The notes under the pieces: generated by a model
Told to the model about the DNA's origin: nothing
The model's input: the letters and a program-made list of their open reading frames with translations, nothing else
Databases searched by the model: none
From: Bacillota bacterium
GTDB taxonomy: Bacteria; Bacillota; UBA4882; UBA8346
NCBI GenBank assembly: GCA_023401925.1
Contig: JAEXDA010000058.1
Location: 12,916 to 76,915, forward strand
Length of the DNA: 64,000 bases
Direction: 5' to 3'
Made by a program: the position numbers and the translations under genes
Shown: piece after piece, positions 8,525-18,231 of the stretch
Layout: the number at the start of each line of letters is the position of its first letter
Numbering within the stretch: position 1 is the first letter of the stretch

Positions 8525-9638
8525 TTTGCGACTCCAAATCTTGGTATAGCCCTAATAAATTTTGTTTGGCAATATCCCAGTTGTATTTTGAGGCTGCAGC
8601 CCGGAAGCTCCGCTCCGACTGATGCTGCCATAAACTCTCCTCAAAGTATTGCTCTAAAACCCGGCGAATCGTGCTGCCCTCCAAATCCGCCAAAACCGAG
8701 CCGCAACTTTGAGTCCCGACGATTTCGGCAATTTCTCCCACATTGGTCGTGATGATGGGCCTTCCGGATGCAAGAGCTAAGAAAAGCAGATTGGGCGTAC
8801 TATATTGGTTATTGGCATAAGTACAATCAATCCCGTAATAAACCAGATGGCATTGTTCGATTAAAGCACGGGCTTCCGCTTGCGGCTTATATCCGGTAAA
8901 AAGGATATTCGCGCTTGAGCCGGCAAGTTCTTGCAAACGGGATAATTCCGAACCTGCGCCGACAATCGTAAAATGATAACGCTCATCGCCGGACACAGCC
9001 TCAATCATCGGGCCAATCATCCGGTCGCGGTTTAACCCGCCGACATAAATAATTTTTAACGGGGGAATTTTCTGTGGTCTTACCGGCTCTGAGAGGTTCA
9101 AGGTTTTATAATTGCCGACCACCACCACCTTCTTGGCGTGAAGCGATTGGTAATGACGGGCCAAAATTTCTCCCACGGTGATGACGGCTGTCGTTTTGGG
9201 AACGAGAGCCGTTTCCATCCTCCGGATCATCAACACTAACCAAGAGGGAAATAAATGGGCCACCATATCGGGGTAAGATTCGTGGGCGTCAAAAATTACC
9301 GGGATCCCAAATTTACGGCCGTATCGAATTCCTGGCCATAAAGTATCCAAATCGTGACAATGAATGATATCCGCAGAGTGCTCCCCTAAAAAGGCTGCGG
9401 CCGCCTTCCAGAACTGTCTGAATTTAAAAATCTGCAGCGGCCCCCGGCTGTAAGTAGTGCCAATTTTGGAACGGACTATTTGGATACCCTGGTAATTCTC
9501 ATTTTCCGGCAATTGGCCGGTCCGGTCCCAAGCGAAAATCGTAACCTGATATCCGGCTGCATTCATGGCCTGCGCTTCGGCAGCCACCCGCGGGTCGGGA
9601 GCGAAACCATTTGAAAGCAACATCACAATTTTCTTCAC
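8508..9638 (-). CDS. Glycosyltransferase family 4
   Basis: GT-B glycosyltransferase of 376 residues. The N-terminal domain starts with MLLSNGFAPDPRVAAEA and holds HCHDLDTLWPG near residue 95 and DAHESYPDMVAHLFP near 118. The donor domain has YVGGLNRDRMIGPMIEA, and a variant of the E-x7-E region (NQYSTPNLLFLALASGRPII) near 295. The start codon overlaps the stop of the upstream gene by four bases. It probably adds one residue of the repeat unit; donor and acceptor are unknown. Confidence 0.84.
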   Translation of the reverse strand: MKKIVMLLSNGFAPDPRVAAEAQAMNAAGYQVTIFAWDRTGQLPENENYQGIQIVRSKIGTTYSRGPLQIFKFRQFWKAAAAFLGEHSADIIHCHDLDTLWPGIRYGRKFGIPVIFDAHESYPDMVAHLFPSWLVLMIRRMETALVPKTTAVITVGEILARHYQSLHAKKVVVVGNYKTLNLSEPVRPQKIPPLKIIYVGGLNRDRMIGPMIEAVSGDERYHFTIVGAGSELSRLQELAGSSANILFTGYKPQAEARALIEQCHLVYYGIDCTYANNQYSTPNLLFLALASGRPIITTNVGEIAEIVGTQSCGSVLADLEGSTIRRVLEQYFEESLWQHQSERSFRAAASKYNWDIAKQNLLGLYQDLESQNGQAK

Positions 9639-10726
9639 TTTTCCCCATCCCCGTTTATGTTATTGGAGTCATTGCAAGACTTTTTCCTTGAGGCGTAAAA
9701 CTTGAGCATCGGTTGAAATTGATCCTCCCAAATGGCCCGTTCCAATATGATTTTACGGTTAATCGCCGCGGCTTTTTCCTGTAAAGCGTGGTCCCGGACT
9801 GCCCGATTCAAAACAGAAACCAAGTTGGTGAAATCCGGCTTTACAAAAAGGCCGTTGACCCCGTCGGCGACCCAATCATGATAAGCCGGTAAATCGCTTA
9901 GGATTGGTAATGTCCCGGCCGCCATGGCCTCCAGTAAACTCACCGGAGTTGCGTCACTGGAAGGGAGGCTAATCATCAAATGGCTTTCACCCATCCGCTC
10001 CAGCGATTCCCGGGGCGACACCATACCCCAAAAGCGAATACTGTTTGCAAACTCCCCACCCTCCGCTATCCTTTCCAGCGTTGGAGTCAAACTACCCGAA
10101 CCCAGCAACCACAGCTCAAGTTCAGGAAAACTTTTCTTAACTTCACCAAATGCCTCAATAATCATCTGAATATTATAAAGCGGTTCGTGCAGCCGGGGAG
10201 AACAAAGGATCAACCGAGAATTCTCCTTGACAACCCCAGCCAGCATCTGATAACGGCGCCGCTCAATTCCAAAAAGGACCCTCATCAGTTGCTCATCCTT
10301 AGCGCCATAGGCTTTCAATTCTCTCTCGACCAAACTGCTGTCGGAGGTAATCACCGTAGCCCTGCGGACCAGAAACTTGGTCAACCAGCGGATGAACCAG
10401 GATTGTTTCGGATATACCAGAATATCGGAACCCCAAGCTGAAACGGCCAGCGGTGAAAATCCGCTAAACCAGGCGTATAAAGCGTGAGCCCCGAATTGAT
10501 GAGCATGAACAACATCCGGCTTCAGTTTACGGATGAGCCGCCGGACTCCCCAGCAATATTTGGGAAAACCAAGTAATGACAAAGGATGAACCATAACCCG
10601 GGCGCCTGGTATTTTCCCCGGATGGTGGGAAATAACAATCATCTCCCAATGCAAGTCAGCGCATCCCCTCACCCATTTGAGTGTGTGCGGGCTCCTGGCA
10701 TCTGCCAAAAAACAAATTTTCCCCAA
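9635..10726 (-). CDS. Glycosyltransferase family 4
   Basis: GT-B glycosyltransferase of 363 residues. The N-terminal domain reads ICFLADARSPHTLKWVRG, with DVVHAHQFGAHALYAW near 73 and SAWGSDIL near 95. The donor domain has LILCSPRLHEPLYNIQMIIEA and DATPVSLLEAMAAGTLPILSD near 272, the E-x-M-A-x-G element of the family. The start is a TTG at 10726, nine bases after TGGAG; no better ATG is close. It is coupled to the next gene by a four-base overlap. The sugar specificity is unknown. Confidence 0.84.
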   Translation of the reverse strand: MGKICFLADARSPHTLKWVRGCADLHWEMIVISHHPGKIPGARVMVHPLSLLGFPKYCWGVRRLIRKLKPDVVHAHQFGAHALYAWFSGFSPLAVSAWGSDILVYPKQSWFIRWLTKFLVRRATVITSDSSLVERELKAYGAKDEQLMRVLFGIERRRYQMLAGVVKENSRLILCSPRLHEPLYNIQMIIEAFGEVKKSFPELELWLLGSGSLTPTLERIAEGGEFANSIRFWGMVSPRESLERMGESHLMISLPSSDATPVSLLEAMAAGTLPILSDLPAYHDWVADGVNGLFVKPDFTNLVSVLNRAVRDHALQEKAAAINRKIILERAIWEDQFQPMLKFYASRKKSCNDSNNINGDGEK

Positions 10727-10778
10727 TTCGGCACAACTCCACTGATAAAATGTTGTTCGATCCGCAAGTTCCTTACAT

Positions 10779-12023
10779 TTAAATCTTCAATATCAATTGA
10801 TTAAAATTCTCAACCAACTGCCGGGTTTCGGCTTCAATATTCAACTCGTTTTTAAAAAGCGCCGTTTTCGATGGATCGGTTGGTAATTTTTGATCATAAA
10901 AATCATTATAACACTGTTTTAAAATTTCAGCTATTTTTCCATAGTCTTGGGAATTCACTGCCGTATCCACTAAATCGTAACGCCCGGCGTAGCGTTCCAG
11001 TAAACCCCGGAGTTCCGGAAAATCGGGAACTACAGCCAGAATCCTCCGTCCACTGGCAAGATAGTCGAAAAGTTTGGTATTGATCGTTGGGAATTCCAGC
11101 AACAGCAATAGGGCTTGACTTTTGAAAACTTCCAGTTGCGCCTCTTTTAATGTTTTATAACCAGCCCACCTTACAACTTCAGCAACCCCGAAGGACTCCG
11201 CCATCGTTGCGAAGGTTTTATCAAGGGGCCCAACATAATTCAAACAAAATTTTTCCGCTCTGAAGGTCCCTTCGTCCAGCAAAACTTTGATCGCCTGCAA
11301 AGTGGCGCGAAGCGTTGCAAAGGGAGGATAAAAAGTTCCGATATACGTCAAGGTAAAAATGGGATAACTTTGATAATTGGTGGGCAAGTCCTGAAGATCG
11401 ACCGTATCATAAAAAACAATCAATTTTTCTTTGCACCAGGGATAGAGTTCCCGATAGCCATCGGCGGTGATATGATAAATGCAAGCAATCAAAGAAGAAG
11501 ACCGCAGCACCCAACGTTCATAAAAGTGATCGATTTTCCGGTGCACCCTTGTTGGGTACCCTTGACGTCCCCTATTAAAGCTCCAAGGATCCCGAACCTC
11601 GGTTACTAAAGGTTTTCCGGTTATTTTTTGCAGGGCGGCTCCAACCATTAACGCCGAATAGGGAGGGCCGGTTACATCAATCAAATCGATTTTGAAACGA
11701 ATCATCAGATAAAGTCCGGTGAGAAAAGCGCCTGGCGCCCATAAAATATGCTGATCCGGGAGCAATATCCACCGTTCATCAAGCCCGAGCCTTCGTAATA
11801 ACCGGGCCAGCAAGTTACCTCCCGGGATTCGCCAGGAACGGTATACCCGGATCCCTTCCGGTATCGGATTGGGAGCCCTATGGTAAGGTTCGGGATTTCT
11901 CACCGTTAAAACCAGCGGTTGCCACCCGAATTTTGAAAAATAACGGGTCGTTCGTAATGTTTTTAATACCCCGGCCCCGGCAAGAGGCGGATAATGGTAA
12001 GCGATAACTAAAACGCGCTTCAT
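10779..12023 (-). CDS. Glycosyltransferase, group 1 type
   Basis: GT-B-type glycosyltransferase of 414 residues starting MKRVLVIAYHYPPLAGAGVLKTLR, which is the acceptor-domain signature of a subgroup with a flexible N-terminal loop. VTGPPYSALMVGAAL near 125 and VTEVRDPWSFNRG near 150 follow. The donor domain has LTYIGTFYPPFATLRATLQAI and a modest sugar-binding region LFDYLASGRRILAVVPD near 340. The ATG has GGAG eight bases upstream. It is a paralogue of the next gene upstream, sharing the AYxxPPLxGAGV start and D(F/P)RDxWS motif. Confidence 0.82.
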   Translation of the reverse strand: MKRVLVIAYHYPPLAGAGVLKTLRTTRYFSKFGWQPLVLTVRNPEPYHRAPNPIPEGIRVYRSWRIPGGNLLARLLRRLGLDERWILLPDQHILWAPGAFLTGLYLMIRFKIDLIDVTGPPYSALMVGAALQKITGKPLVTEVRDPWSFNRGRQGYPTRVHRKIDHFYERWVLRSSSLIACIYHITADGYRELYPWCKEKLIVFYDTVDLQDLPTNYQSYPIFTLTYIGTFYPPFATLRATLQAIKVLLDEGTFRAEKFCLNYVGPLDKTFATMAESFGVAEVVRWAGYKTLKEAQLEVFKSQALLLLLEFPTINTKLFDYLASGRRILAVVPDFPELRGLLERYAGRYDLVDTAVNSQDYGKIAEILKQCYNDFYDQKLPTDPSKTALFKNELNIEAETRQLVENFNQLILKI

Positions 12024-12052
12024 TTTGTTATCTCCAAGTTGTTCTGTATTTT

Positions 12053-13318
12053 TCAGTTTTTCGCCTGGATTTTCCCCATGATTTGGGCCAAAGTTTCGGC
12101 CTGACGCTCCCGGTTGAAACGGGCGATTACTTCCGGGTTAGGTGGAGCCGGCAGGATACTTTTTTGCCAACTTTGATAGGCTTTCATTAAGGCCTCTTCA
12201 AGTCCGGGGCCTCCTGTCAGACCAACCACAAAACCCGCTTCCGCTTCCCTTATTAACTCCGCCGCCGGACTTTGCGGATGAACCAAACCCAAAATGGGTT
12301 TTTGAAGCCCAAGATATTCGAAAATCTTTCCGGTAAAGGCTGCCGGGTTGGACTCCGCCAATATTGCCATATCGGCCTGGTCCATTGCTTTAAGGGCTTC
12401 CCGGTGCGGTAAGTAATTATAGGTCTCGATCCAATCCAGGCCACTCCATTCCGGGTTCTTCCAGGCGCCTGCCCCAATAAATTGCAGTCTAACTGCTGAT
12501 AACGGAATCGCCCCACGGGCATCCAACTGTTGCAAAGTTTGAATCAAGGGCGACAATAATTCTACCCGGGCCTTGTTCAAAGTACCGACATGGGTCAACT
12601 TCCACCGTTGATCATACACCCCGGTTGAATCCAAGTCACGAATCAGGGAAAAATCCTCCGGATCAAAACCATTGGGAATCGTGTGAAAGACCGCCTTCGA
12701 TTCCGAAGCAATTCTTCGTAATCCTTGGGTTATCGTTTCAGTCACCGAGATTACTGCATCCGCTTCATGAAGAACCGTTCGCTCCGCTCTTTGATGGCAC
12801 CGGAAATGATATGGAGTAGCTGTGCGTAAATAAGGATTTTGGCTCCACTCATCCCGGAAATCGGCAACCCAGGGCAAGCCATATCTTCTTTTCAATTCCC
12901 TGGCGATTACATGAGCCGTATAGGGAGCCGAAGTTGAAAAAACAATCATACCGGGATTAGCAAGGCAAATTTGGGAAGCCGCAGCCAAAGCCGGCTTTAA
13001 CCAGCCCTGCATTCGATCGGGAAAAGAAAACCATTCATCCAGATAACTTCTCACCCGCCAGAGGCCCGGTATACAATCAAATTCTCTAAACCTTGGCCGG
13101 TAGGGAACAGCTTCTACCGTTATGTTCGAATCCTGAATCTCACATTCCAGTGAAGGGTCGACCGTTTCGAAGGGCGGAGGAACCACTGAAACCACCTTAA
13201 CCTGCCATCCCAGGCGGGCCAAATATTTGGCAAATTTGGCGGAACGCTGAACTCCCGCTCCTCCCAGAGGCGGGAAATAATAGGCTATCATTAATACTTG
13301 TTTGGATTGCCTGTCCAT
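12053..13318 (-). CDS. Glycosyltransferase, group 1 type (paralogue of its downstream neighbour)
   Basis: GT-B-type glycosyltransferase of 421 residues. It begins QVLMIAYYFPPLGGAGVQRSAK and carries FSTSAPYTAHVIARELK near 108, VADFRDEWSQNPYL near 133, and the donor-domain region KIFEYLGLQKPILGLV near 335. The ATG abuts the stop codon of the upstream gene, with GGGAG in the preceding coding end. Similar N-termini here and at 10.8-12.0 kb suggest an old duplication with divergence. Likely adds a repeat-unit residue; specificity unknown. Confidence 0.82.
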   Translation of the reverse strand: MDRQSKQVLMIAYYFPPLGGAGVQRSAKFAKYLARLGWQVKVVSVVPPPFETVDPSLECEIQDSNITVEAVPYRPRFREFDCIPGLWRVRSYLDEWFSFPDRMQGWLKPALAAASQICLANPGMIVFSTSAPYTAHVIARELKRRYGLPWVADFRDEWSQNPYLRTATPYHFRCHQRAERTVLHEADAVISVTETITQGLRRIASESKAVFHTIPNGFDPEDFSLIRDLDSTGVYDQRWKLTHVGTLNKARVELLSPLIQTLQQLDARGAIPLSAVRLQFIGAGAWKNPEWSGLDWIETYNYLPHREALKAMDQADMAILAESNPAAFTGKIFEYLGLQKPILGLVHPQSPAAELIREAEAGFVVGLTGGPGLEEALMKAYQSWQKSILPAPPNPEVIARFNRERQAETLAQIMGKIQAKN

Positions 13319-14239
13319 TTATGATAAAACTCCCTCTATACCCTGATGAATCTGCTGCCAAACCGTCTCCGGCAGGTAATGTCGGGATACGAAAGAGCGG
13401 CCTGTTTGATTCAAAGATAATTTCCCGGCTTGAAAGTCCTGGTATAACTCACAAATTCCTCCCATCAGCTGTGCATAATCCGTAGCTTTTCTAACTCCTT
13501 CAAAGGGATAACTCCAAATAACGTACCTTCCATGGGCCAGCGCCTCTAAAACCATAAACGACAATCCGTCATGTTCCGTAAAGCGAACCAGCAGCGTAAT
13601 CTCCGGATATAATTCCTCCATGTCGTCCACCCACCCAACCGGAATGATATTTTCCGGCCAATTGGGATGAGAAACGGTTGGGGAAGCGGCCACAGCTAAA
13701 AATACAATCTCCGGGAACTGTCTAGCAAGTTGAATAATTTCCGCGCCGCCATAAAAAGCCTCCCGCTCTGGCGGCAAATAGCATAACACCACGAACTTTG
13801 CAGGGAATTCCTTGACTTGGTCCGGAAAGGTAGCCGGTGTCAGGGGCACAACTTGAGCCTTAATACCAAGTTCCTGCAATTCCCCGGCGGTCCAATCCAC
13901 TTCAGCCCAGTGATAAGAATGGCGAAGCAGTATTGGACTGAAGCGGTGTCCTTTTCTCAGCCAATCCTTCATTTCCAGAATATCAGAACCAACCCAATGC
14001 ATGATCACTTTTTTCCCCAAAAGGACCGCTGCAGTATAAAATCGGTTGGAGCGCAAATCGCCTCCCACCAGATAAATGGCATTCACCCGCAGTAAAGTTA
14101 ACCATTGTTGCAATTTACCTTTAGGCATCGTCAAAAGTTGATAATCGGAACCCTTTGCCAGTTCTATGATCCTACCCACAAAATAGGGGTAACCGATAAT
14201 CAAAATTCGCCGTGTTTTTTTGTCGTCCCGCTTTCTCAC
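13319..14239 (-). CDS. Putative glycosyltransferase, divergent
   Basis: A protein of about 306 residues in the glycan cluster. ILIIGYPYFVGRIIELAKGS at the start, HWVGSDIL near 100 and a C-terminal FTEHDGLSFMVLEALAHGRYVIWS (the E-x-L-A-x-G donor-site pattern of GT-B enzymes) support a small glycosyltransferase, although the N-terminal domain is shortened. I prefer the GTG at 14239, five bases after AGGTGA and just behind the flippase stop codon; the longer ATG at 14287 has no ribosome binding site and overlaps the flippase gene by 43 bases. Function is inferred from motif and context. Confidence 0.68.
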   Translation of the reverse strand: MRKRDDKKTRRILIIGYPYFVGRIIELAKGSDYQLLTMPKGKLQQWLTLLRVNAIYLVGGDLRSNRFYTAAVLLGKKVIMHWVGSDILEMKDWLRKGHRFSPILLRHSYHWAEVDWTAGELQELGIKAQVVPLTPATFPDQVKEFPAKFVVLCYLPPEREAFYGGAEIIQLARQFPEIVFLAVAASPTVSHPNWPENIIPVGWVDDMEELYPEITLLVRFTEHDGLSFMVLEALAHGRYVIWSYPFEGVRKATDYAQLMGGICELYQDFQAGKLSLNQTGRSFVSRHYLPETVWQQIHQGIEGVLS

Positions 14240-14244
14240 GACTC

Positions 14245-15549
14245 TCACCTGAACTTTCTGCTCAAAGAATGACGGATAATATTCCATAAGATTTTATAAT
14301 CGGCGATATCCTCTTGGGTAATTCGAAAGAGTTCCACCACTGAAATTCCAGCCTTTTTACAAAAGATAGCGATTAACAGGCTGATCGAAATGATATATGA
14401 TAAGGAATTCGCCAATGCCCCGCCAAGTAAGCCCCACCTGGGAACCAAAAATAAACTGGCCCCGAAATCGATTACCATCGATAGGGAGGATATCAATAGG
14501 GGAAATTTTGGTTTGCCAAGCTGATTTGTGAAATAGGTAGAAAAAATACTAGCGATACTATAAGCCAACATTCCCGGCAGCATCACCCGGTACGGCAGCA
14601 TAGCTGTTGTAAATCTTTCTCCGTAAACCAAAGGGATTAACCAGGATACGCTCCACATCAAAGCGGTTAAGGGTATATTGACCAACAGTGTATGCCTGAC
14701 AGCCTTGGCGGTCAACTGTCCGGCGCGCTGCAGGGAGGCTGAACCCACATGGGCGCATATCGCAACCGAAATAGCTCCGGAAGCGTACCAGAGCAACTCG
14801 GCGGCATTGACCGCCACAGAGTATAATCCATATTGTTTGGTCTTTAAAAAAGCCAGGACTAAAAAAGAATCGATCCGCGAATTTAAAATTCCAACCAAAC
14901 TGCCGAGGCTAATCTGCCCGCCAAAGGTCAGTAACTCTTTCAGCAAGGGGAAACTTACCCCACGCAAATGCAGCGGCCACCAATACTCACGGCTTACCCA
15001 TAAACCGGCTACAAACGTTGTTAACTGGCCAATCAACCAAAAGACTATGGCGCTGCGGACATTAATTTGAAATCCCAGAAAACCGATACAAAGTAAAACC
15101 AGCTGCAAAAATCCGGCGGCTATCCCGATCCAATTTAGGGTGGTAATCCGGTTGAGCCCTTGGAATAATCCGTTCAAATTGGTCACTATCAGCGTTAACG
15201 GGGTTATAGAAACCACCAGCCAAATCATTTCCGGATAAAGGCCGGGTTTGAGCAAAGTAAAAGCCCAAAAACCGGCAATTGCCAATATCCCGGCGACGGT
15301 ACTGTATAATGAGGCGGTCAGGAAAACTGTCCGGGGCGAAGTTTTTAAACGGCTTATTTGATAAGTGATAGCCGGACCTAAAGTACCGGCGACCATGGTA
15401 AAAGTATTATAAAATAAAAAAATACCTGAATAATAGCCTTTACCGGCCGGCCCCAGGAATCTGGCAATGAGTATTCCGATTAAAATTCCGGATATCCCGG
15501 TTGCAATCCGAAAAACATACGTGCGTAAACTATTGGTGGCTATGCTCAT
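14245..15549 (-). CDS. Wzx-type polysaccharide flippase (MOP superfamily)
   Basis: Integral membrane protein of 434 residues with about twelve to fourteen hydrophobic segments spread over the whole length. RTYVFRIATGISGILIGILIARFLGPAGKGYYSG at the N-terminus is typical of the polysaccharide transporter branch. It should flip lipid-linked repeat units across the cytoplasmic membrane. It sits between the acyltransferases and the glycosyltransferases, the usual place in Wzx/Wzy clusters. No partner Wzy polymerase is visible in the window. The ATG at 15549 has only a weak AAGAAG upstream. Confidence 0.85.
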   Translation of the reverse strand: MSIATNSLRTYVFRIATGISGILIGILIARFLGPAGKGYYSGIFLFYNTFTMVAGTLGPAITYQISRLKTSPRTVFLTASLYSTVAGILAIAGFWAFTLLKPGLYPEMIWLVVSITPLTLIVTNLNGLFQGLNRITTLNWIGIAAGFLQLVLLCIGFLGFQINVRSAIVFWLIGQLTTFVAGLWVSREYWWPLHLRGVSFPLLKELLTFGGQISLGSLVGILNSRIDSFLVLAFLKTKQYGLYSVAVNAAELLWYASGAISVAICAHVGSASLQRAGQLTAKAVRHTLLVNIPLTALMWSVSWLIPLVYGERFTTAMLPYRVMLPGMLAYSIASIFSTYFTNQLGKPKFPLLISSLSMVIDFGASLFLVPRWGLLGGALANSLSYIISISLLIAIFCKKAGISVVELFRITQEDIADYKILWNIIRHSLSRKFR

Positions 15550-15670
15550 CTATACGCTTCTTTCAATTAAATCGGCTTTTTGCTTTTTGCTTAAAAATAA
15601 TTACCAGATAATCGCTGAGAACCAGTAACCAACTGCTATAGCCAATAACAATTAGCCGACAGCCAAATTG

Positions 15671-16255
15671 CTATTTCAACTTTCGTATCTCACGGGCCGG
15701 CACTCCTGCAACGATTGTAAAATCGGCGACATCGGCGGTAACCACGGCTCCTGCTCCAACCACCGCCTGTTTTCCAATGGTTATTCCCGGTAAAATAACG
15801 GCCCGGGCTCCAATCCAGCAACCTTCCGCTAAAGATACCGGGCCAGCTTTCCTCTTTATCAACTTGGCGAGGGGCCGCTCTCCCACATCCCCATGGGTTA
15901 ACAACATGACTTGGGGCGCTATTACAGCTTGTTTTCCAATGGTTATCGATTCCGCCAAATCCATAAAAACTCCCGGCCCAATATAGGCTTTTTCACCAAT
16001 ATGAAGCCTGTTTAAACCGGAATCGATGTTATCCAGTAAAAGGCCGGTTTTGAAGGTCGCCGAATCATCAATTTCCGCGCCAATGCTCCGTAAAACAGCC
16101 TTTAAATAACGGGCCGGAGTCCTTTGTACTTGACGGATCCGGTAATCGCTTCCCCACATCTTGTAGCCGATGCCGAACCGGAGTAACCAGAACCGCAACA
16201 ATAAAAAATCAAAAAGTTGAATGACGCTTCGGATAATTTTTGGGATGAAGCCCAT
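15671..16255 (-). CDS. Left-handed beta-helix acyltransferase (WcaF/maltose-acetyltransferase type)
   Basis: Trimeric hexapeptide-repeat transferase of 194 residues. Repeats of the form [IV]-G-x4 run from about residue 75 to 185 (HIGEKAYIGPGVFMDL, TIGKQAVIAPQVMLLTHGD), ending with GCWIGARAVILPGITIGKQAVVGAGAVV and GVPAREIRKLK, the CoA-binding coil and C-terminal cap of the family. The catalytic histidine is probably in LTHGD. It likely O-acetylates a sugar of the glycan. The ATG has AGGGG about eight bases upstream. Confidence 0.83.
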   Translation of the reverse strand: MGFIPKIIRSVIQLFDFLLLRFWLLRFGIGYKMWGSDYRIRQVQRTPARYLKAVLRSIGAEIDDSATFKTGLLLDNIDSGLNRLHIGEKAYIGPGVFMDLAESITIGKQAVIAPQVMLLTHGDVGERPLAKLIKRKAGPVSLAEGCWIGARAVILPGITIGKQAVVGAGAVVTADVADFTIVAGVPAREIRKLK

Positions 16256-16281
16256 GCTATACAGCCCCTATAAAAAATGGT

Positions 16282-17022
16282 TTATTCCGGCAACAATTCA
16301 TCCTCGGGCACCGACCGTATGGGTCTGGCCGGAACACCCCTCACGACTTGTTTAGGAGCAGTGTCTTTGGTAACGATTGAACCTGCGGCCACAAAACTCT
16401 CCTCCGCAACCGTAATGCCGGGCAATAAAATGGCATTACCCCCCACCCGGGCGCCCCGCTCTATCGTGGCTCCTTTTCGAAGCGTAAAACGCTTTTCGGT
16501 TCGCCCCATAAAATTGTCGTTGGTCGTTGTAACCATTGGAGCAATGAAAACGTGGTCCGCGATTTCCATAGAAGCGGTAATATAGGCATTGGTTTGAATC
16601 TTGGTAAAATCCCCGATCGATGTGTTATTTTCCACCGCAACGCCGCGGCCAATCAAAACCGCCTTACCAATCCGGCATTTTTCACGCACCGAAGCCAGAT
16701 CGGCAATGGTAGTATCCTGTTCGATATTGGTCCCGGCATACAAAATTGTCCCGGTGCCAATCTGGCAGTTGGAACCGACCCGTAAGGGCTCCAGGGTCCT
16801 AAGCTCTGTTGTGCTGGTCTTGGCAAGCTGCGGTATTTTTCCCAGCACGGCATGATCGCCGATTACAGTATTGGCGCCGATTTGGCTACCTCGATGGATG
16901 ACTGCATGATGGCCAATCCGGCAACCGGAGCCGATTTTAACCTGCGCCTCAATGACCACAAATTCGCCAATCTCCGTATCCATATTAATATCGGCGCTGG
17001 GATCGATATATGATGTCCTCAC
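16282..17022 (-). CDS. Hexapeptide-repeat N-acetyltransferase, WbpD/WlbB-like
   Basis: Left-handed beta-helix acetyltransferase of about 246 residues. Hexapeptide repeats fill the protein (EIGEFVVIEAQVKIGSGCRIGHHAVI). TTTNDNFMGRTEKRF near 170 and GATIERGARVGGNAILLPGITV near 195 match the catalytic and cofactor regions of enzymes that N-acetylate UDP-3-amino sugars, though this one has a longer N-terminal helix than the roughly 190-residue WbpD. The GTG at 17022 lies six bases after GGAGG and is preferred to the ATG at 17058. It is the first gene of the glycan cluster, so it is a candidate for step four of UDP-ManNAc3NAcA synthesis. Confidence 0.8.
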   Translation of the reverse strand: MRTSYIDPSADINMDTEIGEFVVIEAQVKIGSGCRIGHHAVIHRGSQIGANTVIGDHAVLGKIPQLAKTSTTELRTLEPLRVGSNCQIGTGTILYAGTNIEQDTTIADLASVREKCRIGKAVLIGRGVAVENNTSIGDFTKIQTNAYITASMEIADHVFIAPMVTTTNDNFMGRTEKRFTLRKGATIERGARVGGNAILLPGITVAEESFVAAGSIVTKDTAPKQVVRGVPARPIRSVPEDELLPE

Positions 17023-17204
17023 CTTGAACCTCCGATAACGCGTCCATCGTGTGTGCACATGCGCGCATTAAAATTCATTTCCATATATTTCGCTTCTTAA
17101 ACATTTTTCCCTTTTTTCCGGAAATATTTTCGAATAAAGGCTACACAGTATGTTCTTTTCGAATAAAGCGCTGAAAATTCTGTCGGTGTCCATCGTCCCC
17201 CAGG

Positions 17205-18206
17205 CTAAAAAGTAATCCGCCCGTCCTCTTGGACATGAAGATTTTCCCATCCGTTTCCGTCCCTGATTTTTTGAACCGTTACATTCAGATACCATCTACA
17301 TTGGGATTTTGCCTTCATAATTCCCACCTTTTCATGCAAGGCGGCTAAATCCACCCGGTCAAAGACGCCGGTGCAAGGCTCCAGGGCGGCATTATATTGA
17401 TTGGCAAACCCGCCTTCATTAATCCAAATCCCCAGGTAGGGAACTTCTTTCACCGGGAAGGATAAAGCAATGACTTCCCTGGTCCGGGGTTGATACAAGG
17501 CGGCCCATCCTTCCCTCAAAGGATCTTGAACGTAATATTTCTCAAAGAGGGAGCTTCGGGGATAAATGGTATCGATTGGATACTCCATACCGTCCGGAGT
17601 GAGAGTCTTGGGCCAGGAATGAACCTGCTGATACCTGCCAAGCCGTTTTCCACCGTTTAAAACATTGACCACTCGTTTTACCTCGGGCGGCAATAAAATT
17701 TTCATTCCAGGGACCATATTCAGCAGCGGATGGGCAGCCCAAATAAAATCCTGTTCAAAGGGAGTATGGTTGGTGACTTGATATTCAAAACGAAGGATAT
17801 GGGGTGCGCTGAAATAAACCCATTTATCAAGCCTATAAGGAAGCCGGATTCCCGAAACCCAAAAATGAATCTTCCTTTCTTGCAACTCATATTCCCAAGG
17901 CAAAGACCAGACCTCCCCATGATCGGGCAAGCCTGTTCCCTGCCAGGGTTTTTTGTGGTAATAACAAGCCGAGATGGTGGGAAACATATCATCAAAGCCA
18001 TACATATCCCAGGTATCAAAGGGAGTGCCATATTCCGGCCGGCTGCACCCAAGACTGGATTCTTGCCATAAGTACTCGTGGGCCGAGGTTTTATCGGTCA
18101 AAGAAGCCATCTTGCTGCCGATTTCAGGTAAAAATACCGCGGCCAATTGATCGCTTTCCAAAGTCATCGCCGGGATATCTTTATAAAAACAACGGTATCC
18201 TGCCAT
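17205..18206 (-). CDS. Aldose 1-epimerase-like protein
   Basis: Cytoplasmic protein of 333 residues with the galactose-mutarotase-like beta-sandwich pattern: VFLPEIGSKMASL near 25, GFDDMFPTI near 72, DHGEVWSLPWE near 95 and WAAHPLLNM near 155 hold the histidines and acidic residues expected around the sugar site. It would interconvert anomers or bind a sugar. The ATG at 18206 follows GGAGGAGG by five bases. It lies near the arabinose-type transporter and is of the same fold class as the N-terminal part of the large DUF5107 protein. No signal peptide. Exact substrate unknown. Confidence 0.7.
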   Translation of the reverse strand: MAGYRCFYKDIPAMTLESDQLAAVFLPEIGSKMASLTDKTSAHEYLWQESSLGCSRPEYGTPFDTWDMYGFDDMFPTISACYYHKKPWQGTGLPDHGEVWSLPWEYELQERKIHFWVSGIRLPYRLDKWVYFSAPHILRFEYQVTNHTPFEQDFIWAAHPLLNMVPGMKILLPPEVKRVVNVLNGGKRLGRYQQVHSWPKTLTPDGMEYPIDTIYPRSSLFEKYYVQDPLREGWAALYQPRTREVIALSFPVKEVPYLGIWINEGGFANQYNAALEPCTGVFDRVDLAALHEKVGIMKAKSQCRWYLNVTVQKIRDGNGWENLHVQEDGRITF

Positions 18207-18231
18207 AGGAACCTCCTCCATTATGATTTTC

